Below, one piece after another: positions 1 to 33,952 of a stretch of DNA of 64,000 nucleotides (position 1 is the first letter of the stretch; every line of letters starts with the position of its first letter). This DNA comes from Pempheris klunzingeri (Eukaryota > Chordata > Actinopteri > Acropomatiformes > Pempheridae): contig NC_092020.1 of the NCBI RefSeq assembly GCF_042242105.1, positions 4,696,501 through 4,760,500 of the forward strand. Direction: 5' to 3'. Below the pieces are notes generated by a model. It saw nothing but the letters and a program-made list of their open reading frames with translations, was not told where the DNA came from and searched no databases. The position numbers and the translations under genes are program-made.

Positions 1-1231
1 TGGCCGGGAGAACGGTGTCTGGACGACAGAGAACATAAATCTCCTGTCCTGCTCTGCGCCTGGGGACTGCACGAACACCAAAATTGTGTGGGTCTGTGTG
101 AATTCACTGTATGTGCGTGTGTGTGCGTAGGCTGTGTGTGCACGTGAACACACACACATAATGCAGATGACTATAGCAGTATCCTCCTGGGAGTCTCATC
201 TACCATAGTTGAAAGAAGCAGGTTGTTTGAATTATGATCTAACAATAGTGTTCCACTCCCGCTCTATAAATGAATCCAATACTGCGTATCTATCATTACC
301 ACAGGACTCGCACTCAGCTTGCTTCTTTTTATTTGGAACGAGTTTTAGAAATCAATCCAGCCATACTTTGCTTTGCACAAACCACCCTGCAGGTTATAAT
401 AATTTCTCTCTATTTTCAGATTCGCTGTACATAAACTGCAGTCTGTGGCATTGATCAGATTTAGTGTGTCTCGCTTCCTTCCTGCTTCCTGAGAGGACAC
501 TGCCTGCTATGTTTATCTCCTGTGCCTCGATGATATAGAGTAACACGCACGCTGGTGGTCTTTTTCCTGAGACATGCTTTCCTTCACCTTGCAGGGCAAC
601 GTGCTGCAGTGTGAGGTGTGTAATGAAGGTATGAAACTCCATTAAAGTATTGATTTGTGGGTGAAGTTTACCTCTCTCACTATGGGATACGAGTTTGTGT
701 GCAGCTTTAAATAAAACTCTGTCTTCATGTCTGGGTGTCTGCTTTAGAGAGGCAGAGAGAGAGAGAGCGAGAGAGCGAGCAAGGGGGGGGGGTACGGACA
801 GTGTGCAAGCATGTGTGCCACAGGAATGTGTACCCGAGTGTGTGTGCGTGAGAGAGAGAGACAGTGTATGTGTGAGTTATATAGCCCCAGGGAGCTGCTA
901 TGGTCATATTTTAATAACTCACAGTATGTTGGATTATGTACTGTGGGCTTGTAATATCACACCGTCAGGGCAAAGCCCTAACAGATTCTCTGTTAGCCGG
1001 CCCTTAGCAGAAAACACATATCAGGGGACTCGCCAAAACATTGTTTTCAGTTCTGCAGCACTTGTGAAAATGTGAGCTCCCACATGATTCCAGTTCAAAG
1101 GTATGCCTTCGTCGTTTTGTCTGCCTCAGCATGCAGCGCTCTCTCTCCCAGCTACAATGAACAGAGCTCCAGGTTTAATAGGCCTTAAGTAGCGCACCCC
1201 CTTTGCTGCCTTTGAAGAGCAAACACTCTCT

Positions 1232-1233
1232 TA

Positions 1234-1275
<42 letters not shown>
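1232..1275. repeat. composite (CT)n(AC)n microsatellite
   Basis: A CT run passes directly into an AC run in the gene-free left region. Confidence 0.9.
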
Positions 1276-1278
<3 letters not shown>

Positions 1279-4200
1279 GCATACACACATTGCTGTGTGA
1301 GCAATAAAAACTGTGGAACAGTGGCTAGTTCTCTCTCTGACACATCAAAAGGAGAGCTAAGGGGAGTAATGTGTGGAATGATGTGTGTGTAGACCAAGGC
1401 CGGGATGCCATTCATGGTTGTAGTGTTGTGGTTTTAACTGCCAGAGGGGACTTTAGGGCTGTGGCAGGCAAGTTCCATACAGTAGTTTTAACACATGGCC
1501 TGCTGCAATCTCAAGTGGTGTTTGTGTATTAAAAAAGATTAGTTTCAGTGCGTCAGTGCTTTTTTGTTTTATCACCTGAACAAAGTACAGGAAATATAAC
1601 TATATGACAGTCATGTGCTTGAGAGAAAAGCAGCAATAACACTTGTCTTCATTAGAATCACGTCACTCACTCTATAAAGCCATAAAGACCATAAACAGCA
1701 TGAGGACACATCCGGTTTTTGAAAGACAGAAAGTGAAAGTGCACAGGTTGCACACGCAGCATGAGTGCATCTGTGCGGGTGCTCGTTTGCATGTAAGCAC
1801 ATATTCATGTTCACGTGTCGGACTGTGCACTATCGTATAACTCAGGCACTGAAGGAGAAGGGGAAAGTTACAATTAGCCTCCCGCCGAAAGCATGGCCTC
1901 ATCCTATAAGGCATGTTTACGCTTTAGTCACGCGGTAATTACATATGTCATCTTTTGTTTTCTCTTTCACATAAAGTGGGGAACATAATGAGGGAAAAAG
2001 CAAATTAGATCAAGAAAAAATATACTACACCATGCTCTTCTCGTCTTCAAGCTCATTTAGGCCTCAGAGAACGTCCACGGGGTTTGAAATGGGAGGAGAG
2101 GAGGGGAAGAGAGGGCTGTAAACAGGGATTTTGCTCTTCCAGATGGGAAACTTCTGTTAGGCTGTAATGAGAAAGCATAATGACGCAAACAAGCTTGATG
2201 GACTAGACATGGCAGCGCCTTCATTCAGGAATATGGAATCAAAAAGAAAGAAACATAACAATTTCTTTCTTTCTTTTTTTTTTAATGCTCTGTGATATCC
2301 ATTTCTAGCTATAAGTGGGGGAGAAATGTCTTCATTAAATGTTTAAGAGAGAGCATGTTTCATTTCTTTTTCATTTCTCATTTTTTTCCAGCCATGTCCA
2401 ATAGGGAGAAGCGATGAAAAGGCAAGTACAAATGATAGAAAAACAAAGAATAGGAGTGACTGCTCCTAATGGGACTGTTTTCAGCAGCTGCATTAACAAG
2501 CCTGTTTGATTTCCTTCTCCTAAGTGAAGTTGTCAGCCCATGTGTCCAGCGTGCTATGTTTAGGATGTCTAAAAGAGTTGTGTTTTCTGGCACCAGCTGG
2601 TAATAAATGCTAAAGGGGTGACCTTACGTCTCTTTCCCCTTTGTTGCTCTACGGTCATTCTCAAAACAGACCGTGAAAGCCTCCTGAACTAAGGTCAAGA
2701 ATCCATCATTGGGCTTTTTACAATAACAGGCATTTCCATACTCGCACTGTGAGAAACAGGCCTGAGGGAACGAGAAGTGCCTCTGGTTGCAGTGAACTCC
2801 TCTCAAAACATCATAACGCAGCATATTACTTTCAATTGAATCTCCCGTGTGTTAAATAAGGTTAAAATACTTGTACCACTCTGAGTGTGGTTCTTTACAT
2901 ATGCAAATGTGAGAATACTGAATTGTCTGCTTTTATTTCCATAATGTGAATCATGAACGCGCCTTAGATTTGCTTGGTTGATTTCCAGCTATGCTCAGAA
3001 ACCAAATCCATATTTGGCACTGTAAAAAGGAACAAAGATTAGAGTTTTGTAAGGAATGCCAGATTACACGCACATACACACATACTGTAGTAGGCACACT
3101 CACGCACACACACTCTTCATAGCCCGGTGCATTGTGAAAGAGTCCTATGATTGTGAATTACTTTACCATGACTGTTTTGATGAAAATGCATTGCCTTGTC
3201 CTTGGAAATGTGGCGCAGCAGTCGATATGGTTCTACATACTCAGTAATACTCTCCACTGTGAAGGCAACAGACTGAAGACGCTCTTCGACTGATGAAACA
3301 ATAGAGGAGAGGGGGGGAGACATTCTTTTGCAGAGTCGGCATTATTGGATTTGGATTGTAACATGGTAGTATCAAGTTAGGCTGAGAGGGGCCTGTGAAT
3401 ATCACGTTGGAATCACAATAGACAAGGGCTGATTGTTATTGCACCGCACTTCCATTAATAATTCAATCATTTGACCCGTGACATGATTTCCCGTAAAACA
3501 ATCTGATCCTCAGAGGGCTGATAGAGATATTTGAAATCTATGAGTGTGTGTGGTGTGCGTATGTGCCTTGTGCGTGTGTCTTGACCTTCCCAGTATGACA
3601 CAGAACCGATGCCTGAGGCTACAAGTATAATATTTAGAGGAGAGTGGAGACAAGATATCAAAAAGTGTGTGTAGTGTGCTGCAGCATTTCCCGAACTAAA
3701 GATGTGCCCGCCCCAAGGGTGCTCCAATAAGCACGCCACAGAAATGGAAGGCCTTACACAAACTGTGCACTTAAAACCGAGCAGCACTCTGAGAGCGCGA
3801 GCAGAGATTGTAGCAATGTATGCAGAGTGCATTAAATGTAAAAACACAGTGTCTGAGTGAATGGAAACAAAGCCCAGTATTATCCTAATACACGGTTTTA
3901 GGGATCACTACTGACAGAAGAAATGTAGGCCTGCCCCGACACAGAGACACGCACACTTGGATGAATGGAGGGCCGCGAATGAACACACGGTTGCATGTAC
4001 ACACGAAATAACAACAGGCTCGCATGCACGCGCGGGGAAAGGCTGGGGTGCCATCTATCAGGCTGCAGACGGGAGCCTTGGAAGGGGAAATCTGTCCTGT
4101 GATGGCTGTAAATGAGGGCTGTGGCGGCGCTGTCACATTGCGTTTGGCTGGGACACAGGAGGTGCGAGGGGCGGAGGGCATGGACACTGTGTACAGATAT

Positions 4201-5141
4201 AATGAACTTGGGAGATGGCTGGAGCATGGGCAGACACTGCGATTCTGTCACAGCTAGTGGCGCTCCACTGCTGCTGCGAAAAAGAAGGGGGAAAAAAAAG
4301 GGAGGAAGGAGGGAGAGAGGAGAGGAAGTAAATTGAGTGCAGAGAAGAAAAGAGTGAGGAAGAGTCACAGGCAATGATCAAGACAGAAAAACAGAGGGAG
4401 AATGAGAGGCAGAGAAGGGCTGGGAATGCATAAGCAGCCCAGCAGAAAAACAAGGCGCTAATCGCTGTCGGATTGGTGAGGCAATACCAGTGTTATACCA
4501 GAAGAATATTTACTCTAATTAGAGCCAGCTAATGTGTCTCCAGGTATAAAGGCTGTCAGCACTTTCCTGAGAATAATTAGAAGCACAGAGCATGCATTGT
4601 CCAGGAGAGCGGTGCAGAGCTCCCTTTGTACATCATTAACAGTTCACCGACAACAAAAGCAGAGTTAATAGAATGTAATGTGGTCTCCTCACCCATCCGT
4701 TTGTTCAAATGGTCATTAGGGTAATGCAGAATAATTCCTTCCTTCTGTGCTTCAACCCAAAACTCAGTGACTCCTCCCACCTCCCATGTGCCCCCTCTGC
4801 CTCCATTTCCCTCTCTTTCCCCTTGACGGAGAATTTTCTCCAGCCCCTGTCCTCTAAATCAAGATGATAAACATGATTTCACGGCACGTTGCAATCATCA
4901 GTCTTTGTAAAACACACCAAATCCCGCATAAAAGAATTAATTCTGCTTTGGAGAGACAGAGCCAAATGTATAGATTTACAATTCCACACTCGAGTTCCCC
5001 ACCGTGTTTTAATGCATCATAAACACTTGGTGTTTTTTGGTCTCTGTTCCAATAAAAACAGAGAGCGCGGGGGTGTAATATCTGGAGCTGGGGGAAATTA
5101 AAGCTGAAGTTCCTCTCCTCCTCAGTGCACTCCCAGCTTAA

Positions 5142-5150
5142 ACACACACA

Positions 5151-5198
<48 letters not shown>
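5142..5198. repeat. (AC)n microsatellite, about 57 bp
   Basis: AC repeat with one AT interruption, in the gene-free left region. Confidence 0.95.
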
Positions 5199-5199
<1 letters not shown>

Positions 5200-8100
5200 T
5201 TAATCAGCAGCCCAGAGAGAAATCTAAGACCACATCTACACCCAGTGGAGGGAACCTGATACAACCACATCTTTCCCCCCTTCCCACATTCCCCTCTTTC
5301 TCTTAATCATCAACACACACATGCTCCTGCTGATAAATTAGACGCGAGGTTCGGTATGATTAACTAAAGTTAATGAAGACTGAAAGTGATCTCAAACAAG
5401 GTAACCATAGAAGGGAGGTCTGAGAAAACATGAAGAGTGCATTAGAAAACCAGAGGACATTCTTTTTTTTTTTTTTTTTTTTCCATTTCTGCCTCTGCTG
5501 CTATTTCCAAAAAAGTCCTTTCAGTGTGTGGTGACAAACATAACCCTTCTGACTGGTGGAAAAATAAATCATACTTTCAAGTGAAGACAAATGCCTTATC
5601 CGTTGGGAGTAGCCTCGGGCTACAGTCATAATGGCTTCTCTCTCTGCCTCACTCTCTCTCTCTCTTTCTTTTTGCTTTAAGGCAGGGAGTTTCCCTGAAC
5701 TAGTTGTAAATGTCCACCCAAACCAGCCTTACGCAGCACAAAGCTAGTTCAGCACTGTGAATATTTCTGCTTTAAGACATATTTTATGACATGGATGACT
5801 CCAGGATGGGAGAAAGGCACTTTAAGGTCCTGGAGGCAAAAAAAAAAAAAATGCTGTTCAGATGCACTTTTGAGCAAACAAGTGAAAACTCCTGAGTCAC
5901 ATCTTTGACACGATCACACTCAACGCATGGCACAGGGTCGTTACTCATGTCTGATCTTGTGTCGCAGCCATAAAACCCTGGATTTCCTAACGCTGCGATC
6001 CCTGTGTGTGTTTGGCCCGGCCCGGGCTTGGCTCGGCGCAGGGCAGGCCAGCTGCAGAAGTCTGTCTCCTCTGCTCTCTCCCCTCCTCTGCTCTCAGTGC
6101 TATCAGGTTGCCACTCCTCCTCCTCCAGCCCATTACACAGGCCTCTTTATGCTGCGCTAAAAGCTGCTCATGTTCAAACACTCCTGGGAAAAGCTCCTTA
6201 AAACACGTCAGGATGAGAGGCCCTGTCTGGTAAAATATTAATAGGAACTTAATTGGTTGTTAATGGACTGGTGCTTGGGTAGGAATCGCCCTCCATTAGA
6301 TAGGCCACCGAAACAACCCATTCAAGGGTGTCATCTTACACCTCCACAATCGAATTGTTCTCCGGTCACTGTAGCCGTGAGCTGTGGCAACCTAGTGTTA
6401 AAGACATTACATTACTGCTAGAGTTTTATGTAAGGTTCTGTAAGAGGTATTGTCCCCTGTGCCAACCACATTTCCTTGTGAGCTTGGTATTGTGGGTGTT
6501 CTGTTACTTTAAACTCAAGTTTTAACCGTCTCCGCTCCTCTTTTGGTCGTGCTTCCTTTTGTGTGTGTCGTCCTCTAACATTCGAAGAGAGTTCTCACAC
6601 TGAAGCTCTCCCTTCACATTAATCTTTCCTCAATCTCCACATGAGGAAATAGTTTGAACTTTTGTTGTTTGCGGCCGCGCTGTTTGTGCTTTCTGTGGCT
6701 GCCGTTACCCAACAGGAAAAATCCCTCTTCTGCTAGAGTAGGCATGTAATATTGATGCAGAGCAGACTCGGAGAAACACAGAAATCAAATGGAATCTAAA
6801 CTAAGTTCAAATGTCGACATCAACACATACATTTTTGATCATTGTAAACCTAAAAGACGCCATTCCTTTTAAGGGAAGCCACAGGGGCATGTGTAGCAGG
6901 GAATATATTTAGAAATAAGTGATATTTCAGCATGTCTTTCAATCCCAACCTCGTTCAGCTCCAATTCATTTATGAGAGGGACAAATACTTGTTGAAAGAG
7001 GTTGTTCAGGAAATGGGACTTAAAATGGCGGTAGAGGTTACCCAGACAGACTGCTTTTTACAGTTTGGGCTTTTAAATGCACCATGTAAAAATAAAGCAG
7101 CTCTCAAAGATGTGCTTTATTTTCTCTTTGGCCCTTCAGACATTTGTATCTTAAAAAAAAAAACACCTTTTCCCCTCTGAAATCTACACTTTTCTATAAA
7201 AACAATGAAAAAAAAAACTTTATTATTCTAATAAGATGAAGCTTTTACTTCCAAATTATTAATTTTTGACAATCCAATCATTCATTACACCTGTGATTAG
7301 AACGTGGTCTTTAATAGTTGTCCCCTTTAATGCTATGAACCCGCCTCTCGTGACTCTGACTATTTAATGGTAACCTTGCTCAAACACCGGGTGAATCCGT
7401 GTCCAATTACATTACGAAGCAAATGTCAATGCATCCAGCAGATGTTGTCCTGCTATACTATTGCCGAGTTTCAGTTTACTGATGTAGACTCATCAGCCGC
7501 CACTAGATGGTATTAAAACACAGGCAGCGCTTTCTGTTGTCAGATCAGCAGACATGGCTTTTTCTTCACAGGATAAATAGACGGAATAGTTCAGCCAGGA
7601 ATAATTCAGATAGGCCTCTTCCTTTCGACTCTGTGATATGTTCTGGTTTCCTGCTGTGATCTATTACCTGGCTGGGTGGAGAATGAATAATCCTGAGGGA
7701 GGGTAATGCAGTGGTAGGAAAGACTTTATTATCTGATGTTCTCTAAAGTCTGTCTGTCCACCTGACTGCATCGCACACTGAAATGAATCACACAGAGAAA
7801 AACAGGCTGATTACTGCATTGTCACTGGCGCGCACTCAAAAGAGACCACACTTTATCGACATTTGTTCTAGATTGCACCGGTTTGCCTCTCTCTCTCTCT
7901 CTCTCTCGGTCTGCCCTCACCATCGACAAACAGATACACACTCATGCTGCACTTTTATTAAATGTTAAGTTGCACAGGTAGCTACAGGTGCGCGGATTTC
8001 TGACATTTGACAGTGAGCAAAAACTGTCAGAAGCTACAATGAACACGTGATGATGCACAACAATGCACTTGCAAAGAACATTTTAAGAAACAGTAGAAAA

Positions 8101-8998
8101 ATTACAACAGTGTGAAATGCCTGCTCTGGAAAAAAATGTACTTGAGTAACATTTGACACTGAAAAACAAGCAAACTTTTTTTTTTTTTAAAAGTCACCCA
8201 TTACGTTAGTCGACTAATGAGTGATTTGAGTATTTTGTCCAATTATTTTCCTCATCGTTTTTGTTGTGCCCTTTTCACATCATAAAATTCATGAATATAC
8301 ATTTTAAATTTGCATTAATGTGGTTTATAAGTGTATTTGTTTTGTGGACACCATTAACTATTAGTTGACCATTATGTCTATGGATGAGAGCAGCTCTCAG
8401 AAATGTTTTTATATGCCTCCAGGCAAGAGCGTCGCTTCTTAGCATGCATGCCACAACCGTTTATTAACTGTCAATCAACAACTTTGTTCATCTCAGGTGC
8501 ACACAATAACATTCATTGTGGAAAAGCTAGTCCAAATGTCATACTACTGCACACAGACAAGCCACAGTGATGTGAACTCTGCAAACGTGTTTTTCTCCCT
8601 CTCAAAATGACGCGTTGTCATTATCAGCGTGAAGATGTCTACATGCCAGCTGGTCGGCCATTCATGAGATAGTGTGGAGGATCGCATGCAAGGTGTTTTC
8701 ATAAGCTCCAGAAAGATTTGATGTGCGTGATACAGAACAGGAGCACACAGTAAGAAGAATAGAGTGGATATAATTAAATTACAACAGACTGGAAGAATGT
8801 TCTGTAGGCCCCTCTGTTAATGTCCACCCACAGCCTCACTGTGCCCCGCTCTCGCCCTGTGGGTAAAAAGGAGCTTGTGTATCGTTCACCTCATAAAATC
8901 AGAAACTCTCTCTCGCCATTTCAAGCTTTACCAGAGGTGGCCGAAGGACTGGGTGCCAAAGCTCAAGCGACATATAAGACAGTCACAGAGACTCCTCT

Positions 8999-16700
<7,702 letters not shown>

Positions 16701-17200
16701 TATACTTAAAGAGTTAAAGAGTTTGACGCGTCTTTCAAGTCCGACGTGCGCGATCGAAGTGCCTCCTTCGGCTCGCCTCCTCGGAGTTTAGGCAGTGAGC
16801 TGGTCGCGCCGAGAACAAATCACAAACAACACTTTCCAGGCGAGAAAACGCCTACCCTAGAGGCTGGTCATATGTCTCCGCGGACAGGAAACTCGGAGCT
16901 GTCGTCGGAGGTGGCAGCAGGACAGGGACGTCCTGGCGAGCCGTTCCGCGGGTGAAAGGCTGGAAAACTTTAAAAAAGTAATGGTTTTCTCCCGCGATCT
17001 GTTCGCCTGGCGGCGTTTTGCCTCCACTTCATGAGTAACTGCTGGGAACCGCGTCGGAGGACTTCGCACTCGGGAATGTTGTCTGCTCGACGCACTAAAC
17101 AAACGTAAACGTAACTTATTATCTACCACCCGCACCTCCCGTTATTTGTCTCCCTAAAACTGACCCCATGTCTCGCGAGATTAACCGGAATTGACAAGGA
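16701..17200 (-). promoter_or_regulatory. probable CpG-rich promoter and 5' leader of ar
   Basis: This stretch upstream of the ar start codon is CpG-rich compared with its surroundings, and the richness continues into exon 1. It carries the palindrome TCTCGCGAGA at 17171-17180, a motif known from TATA-less CpG-island promoters. No convincing TATA box was seen. The transcription start is not resolved. The initiator ATG at 16700 overlaps a second ATG four bases downstream in another frame. A 92-codon open frame at 16857-17135 has no recognisable relation to androgen receptor N-termini. Confidence 0.5.
17171..17180. promoter_or_regulatory. TCTCGCGAGA palindromic core-promoter motif
   Basis: Perfect 10-bp palindrome about 470 bases upstream of the ar start codon. 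The motif is a known element of CpG-island promoters and can drive transcription in either direction. Confidence 0.6.
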
Positions 17201-18242
17201 AATTCACAGTTTATCGCCTTGTTGCTGTTATAATGAGGCTGCTGTGTCTCCCAGCATCTGCCTTGTCCGTTCACTATCTATGTGTCTGTTTTCTTTTCTT
17301 TTAATTTGACTGGAATAAGTTATTTAGACTTGGTTACGTCTGGTGGTTTTATAAAAAAAAAAAAAAAACATGGTGAATGGTGTCACCACTGGATCACTGG
17401 ATTTGCATCTGTTTAGAGAGACAGCATCAAGAGGAGGGGGAAGCTACACAGCTGGAAAAAAAAAAACACAATCAAAAACGACGATTTGTCCAATTTGTTT
17501 TAAAGAAAAACTGAGTTGCTAGTTTGGACAGCGAGGCAGGGGTGAGGTGATGGGAGATGGAGTGAGGCAGCCTAACTTTCTCTATAGTTGTGTAGGAGAG
17601 ATGCCTATTTGTGAGTGATGATTATCTTTTGTTTTTGATTGCAGCTCATCTGTTTTTATGCCTCATTAGACATCCATACATAGACTCATTCATGCACACA
17701 CACACACACACACACACACACAACACACTGATGGTGTTCCTGTGTCTTTTATTTCTGTGATAAAGAACAGAGGATTTAACATTTAGCTGGAGAAACAACA
17801 AGTGTCTTAAGTGTCACTGCTTTCAAGAATCAATATTCACATGGCTTCATTAGTTAATTGTAAATGTGTGTGATGTGATTGATGCTTTTCCTAAATGACA
17901 GCATTGATAATAATAATAATAATAATAATTTGTCTCATATGTTTGCTACACTGAAGTGGACCATGAGTGTGTGTTTGTTCTTAAAGAAGTACAAATATTT
18001 TTAAGGACAGTTGTCATCCTGCGCTGACTTGTTTCCAAATGAAATGGAATTACAATAAAAATCACGGCACAGTAACAAAATCACTGCATTCATCATTTCG
18101 TCATATTCAACCTGTTGTGCCCCCTTAATTTTCTACCTATGCGTTAATCTGCACCTACACTTCTAGAATTTCTCAATCTGTCTTGATTTCATCGTCTCTC
18201 CTTATCCTGCCCTCAGCCTGAGTGGGCCTATGGCAGCCTCTC
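17201..18242. other. ar-msn intergenic region with msn 3' UTR
   Basis: No gene seen. It contains poly-A runs near 17351 and 17457, a (CA)14 repeat at 17695-17722 and an (AAT)n run near 17907-17929. The msn 3' untranslated region must extend leftward from 18242. TTTATT near 17748 (AATAAA on the minus strand) is one possible polyadenylation signal. Confidence 0.55.
17695..17722. repeat. (CA)14 microsatellite
   Basis: Uninterrupted CA repeat between ar and msn. Confidence 0.93.
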
Positions 18243-25775
<7,533 letters not shown>

Positions 25776-26379
25776 TTGTATTTTTTAAATCTGTGGCCGA
25801 AACACTGCTTCAGAGAGGTGCTTGCGGCTGCCTTTTCTCTGCGGAGTCATATGAAACTGCTTGCAATACCTACAAGGATTATACAGAATGAGAATGGACC
25901 ATTGTATTGTTCCCAACTTCTCTCTTGGTTAATCCAGTGGCAGCTCGGGGGCCACCATGTTTAGACAGGCAGCGTTTTTTGTATGCGACAAGTTTTTTTC
26001 CCATTAAATTGATTAGATTTTGACTGTGTGTCACTAATCTAGGACATAGACAGGATATTTGTCTCCTAAAGCTATTTATAGAGAGACACAAATCAACTGT
26101 AACACAGCAGCAACTGAGCATTCTGCATTCTGCTGGTCTAATAATCCTTTCAGTTCATGTAGTAAGCATATGTTGTTATGACAGAGTGATTTGGGGTACA
26201 TGTGGTGGTGTGTTTGGTGTGTAGGCCCATTACAAACTGCTTGTATTGAGTTTGTGGCAGCTGACAGGGCCGTGGACAGGATTTTACAGGTAGTGAGGTC
26301 ATACAGCCAAGGACCCCCCCCCCGACCCCACGCCGGCAGCTAATTATGAGCACACTGAAAAACAAAACTAGCAATTTGG

Positions 26380-26650
26380 ATAAATTCAATGAGTACTTCT
26401 CTTCTATGATACTTCTACTACTTTTTTACTGAATGTGTTGTTTTAAAACAGTAGTTTTAGTTTGTAAAATACAATACACTGTTTTAGACTACACTACCTG
26501 GCGGGGGCCATTCTACATAATTAGTACTCCTACTTTTGATTATTTAAGAAAAGTTTTTCTGGTTTTGAATGCAGGACTTTTACTTACAGTATTTATTCCT
26601 TGTGGTTCTGCTACTTTTCCAGAAGTAATCTGATGTGAATCATTTCAGTA
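26380..26650. repeat. fragment of a fish interspersed repeat
   Basis: Phrases such as 'tgaatgcaggacttttactt' followed by 'ggttctgctacttttcca' resemble a repeat common in percomorph genomes. It has no coding capacity, and its ends are not clear. Confidence 0.45.
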
Positions 26651-26662
26651 GCTAAACATAAC

Positions 26663-26717
26663 ATAACATAATATAATATAATATAATATAATATAATATA
26701 ATATAATATAATATAAT
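26663..26717. repeat. (TATAA)n pentanucleotide array
   Basis: About eleven near-perfect copies of a TATAA unit, preceded by two variant ACATA units, about 240 bases upstream of the zc4h2 start codon. Confidence 0.95.
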
Positions 26718-26954
26718 TTACTTTATGGGGGGAGGGGTCACTCTCTGGTGGGGGGGTTCACTCTGTGCTGCTGTTCGGTCGCACGCCGTGTGAGCCAGAG
26801 GCCACGCGCGTCCGCACACGTAGCCACGGTTTCACTTTGCGGGCGCGTGCTCCTGTGCGCGCTCACAGCAGCTATTGTGTTTGTATGAACAAGGAGACCA
26901 CCGGGGCCCTCCGGGTACTGAGCTGGAGACTGAGCCACAAGGGACTGCTGCACC

Positions 26955-32824
<5,870 letters not shown>

Positions 32825-33952
32825 ATCCTGCTCTACCCTCCGCTTTAGTAAGGTTTAAAGGGACCTGGCCCAATAGACTCATCTAAAATCAGCCGTTTAC
32901 ATCTCAGTGTATGGCTGAAATAACAGATCAGTACTTCAGGACAATTTCCACAAACAGTCCCCACTTAAACAAAATTGTCTTAGTACCTTTTTCATAGCTT
33001 GTCCACGATTGACAGAGGATCTGGTGATGTCATTCTGTTTGTTTTGATCAGTGCTTTGGATGTGTTTATATGTAACTGTACGACTTCTATAGTAGGTTTA
33101 CTAGCCCCTTACCATGTAACGGCAATAATGCAAAAAGGAACTTGGTAAAATGTCCCAATAATTTTACCAATGCTCCGTTCATTTATTGCCGCACATATAT
33201 TGTACTGTACTTCTTAATTTTTTTGCAATGCATGCGTGCTTCCATGGCTGTCTGTTGTGTAATTTTTGTGCCAATATAAAAATCAAATAGGTTTAATTGC
33301 GAAGCTGAATTAAACACATTGTTGTTTTAATGTTTACAGTGTTCAAGTGACCACAAACTGGAGGAAAAAAAAGGGCCAGACTCATTTGCTCTCGATAGTG
33401 TTGTGTTTAACTTTAATACAGTGATGAGAAAATAAATGGCTGTTTTGTACTAACCTTGTTAGCATGTCCTTTTTTATACTCAAAACAAAGGCTAGACATT
33501 TGTTTGTTACTTAGCAGTGTGATCATAAACACAACTCTAGCCAAGCAGGGGAACGGAGGACACCATCATCATCATATGGATCAGTGTTTACTGGCAAATG
33601 GGTGGGCTTAGCCTGTGTGTCAAAATAAAGAGGTAATATGTTTGACTCCACCACAGCACTGTATTAATGCTGTGTCCGTCTTGTCTGCAGCTATCTGTCT
33701 GAGAGAGGACAGCGAGGGCTTGCTAAATGAGTTCCAGTAGCGTTTTTGTCAGGGTAACCCCTCATTTCATCTGTTGCCAGGGCAACTACACGTTCCTTTG
33801 TCGTTGCTAAGGCAACCCCAGGTTGCTGTGACCCGCATATTTCCATCTAAGTAGTTCCTCCCAAATCCAGAGAGGGGCATCGAAGGGCTTTGGGAGATTC
33901 TGCACAAACTCCACCGAGGAGCACACCACATTACGACAGAGAAAGAATACTT
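32825..33952 (+). other. zc4h2 3' UTR and tail-to-tail intergenic region
   Basis: The zc4h2 3' untranslated region follows the TAA at 32822-32824. A clear AATAAA at 33431-33436 is the best polyadenylation signal and would give a UTR of about 620 bases. The minus-strand gene at 33953-34622 ends on the right side, so the two genes converge here. Otherwise nothing was seen. Confidence 0.6.

Larger units (their letters stand above)
1..8998. other. gene-free region downstream of ar
   Basis: No convincing gene was found here. Open frames are short, lack paired splice sites and often run through CA/GT or GA repeats. Visible content includes a composite (CT)n(AC)n repeat at 1232-1275, a long CA repeat at 5142-5198, a poly-T at 5463-5482 and a (CT)n at 7886-7908. 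Complex, non-repetitive AT-rich blocks with several TAAT cores, for example about 4460-4720, 6230-6330 and 7230-7400, look like possible conserved noncoding elements; that is inference. The 3' untranslated region of ar must begin just below 8999, but I cannot fix its end. Confidence 0.6.
25776..26954. promoter_or_regulatory. divergent msn-zc4h2 intergenic promoter region
   Basis: The msn start exon (minus) and zc4h2 start codon (plus) face away from each other across about 1.2 kb. The right end (about 26760-26960) is CpG-rich and should hold the zc4h2 promoter and leader. The left end, from 25776, should hold the msn leader. Between them lie a degenerate interspersed repeat (about 26380-26650), a (TATAA)n array at 26663-26717 and a poly-C run near 26317. 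No TATA box of normal context was picked out. Confidence 0.5.

Noticed and set aside
6932..7180. 82-codon plus-strand frame with ordinary amino-acid content
   Set aside because: No splice sites fit, no family recognised, and the sequence looks like noncoding DNA; kept only as part of the possible conserved blocks.
16857..17135. Upstream 92-codon frame as a missing ar N-terminus
   Set aside because: No similarity to known receptor N-termini and no good donor joining it in frame to exon 1.
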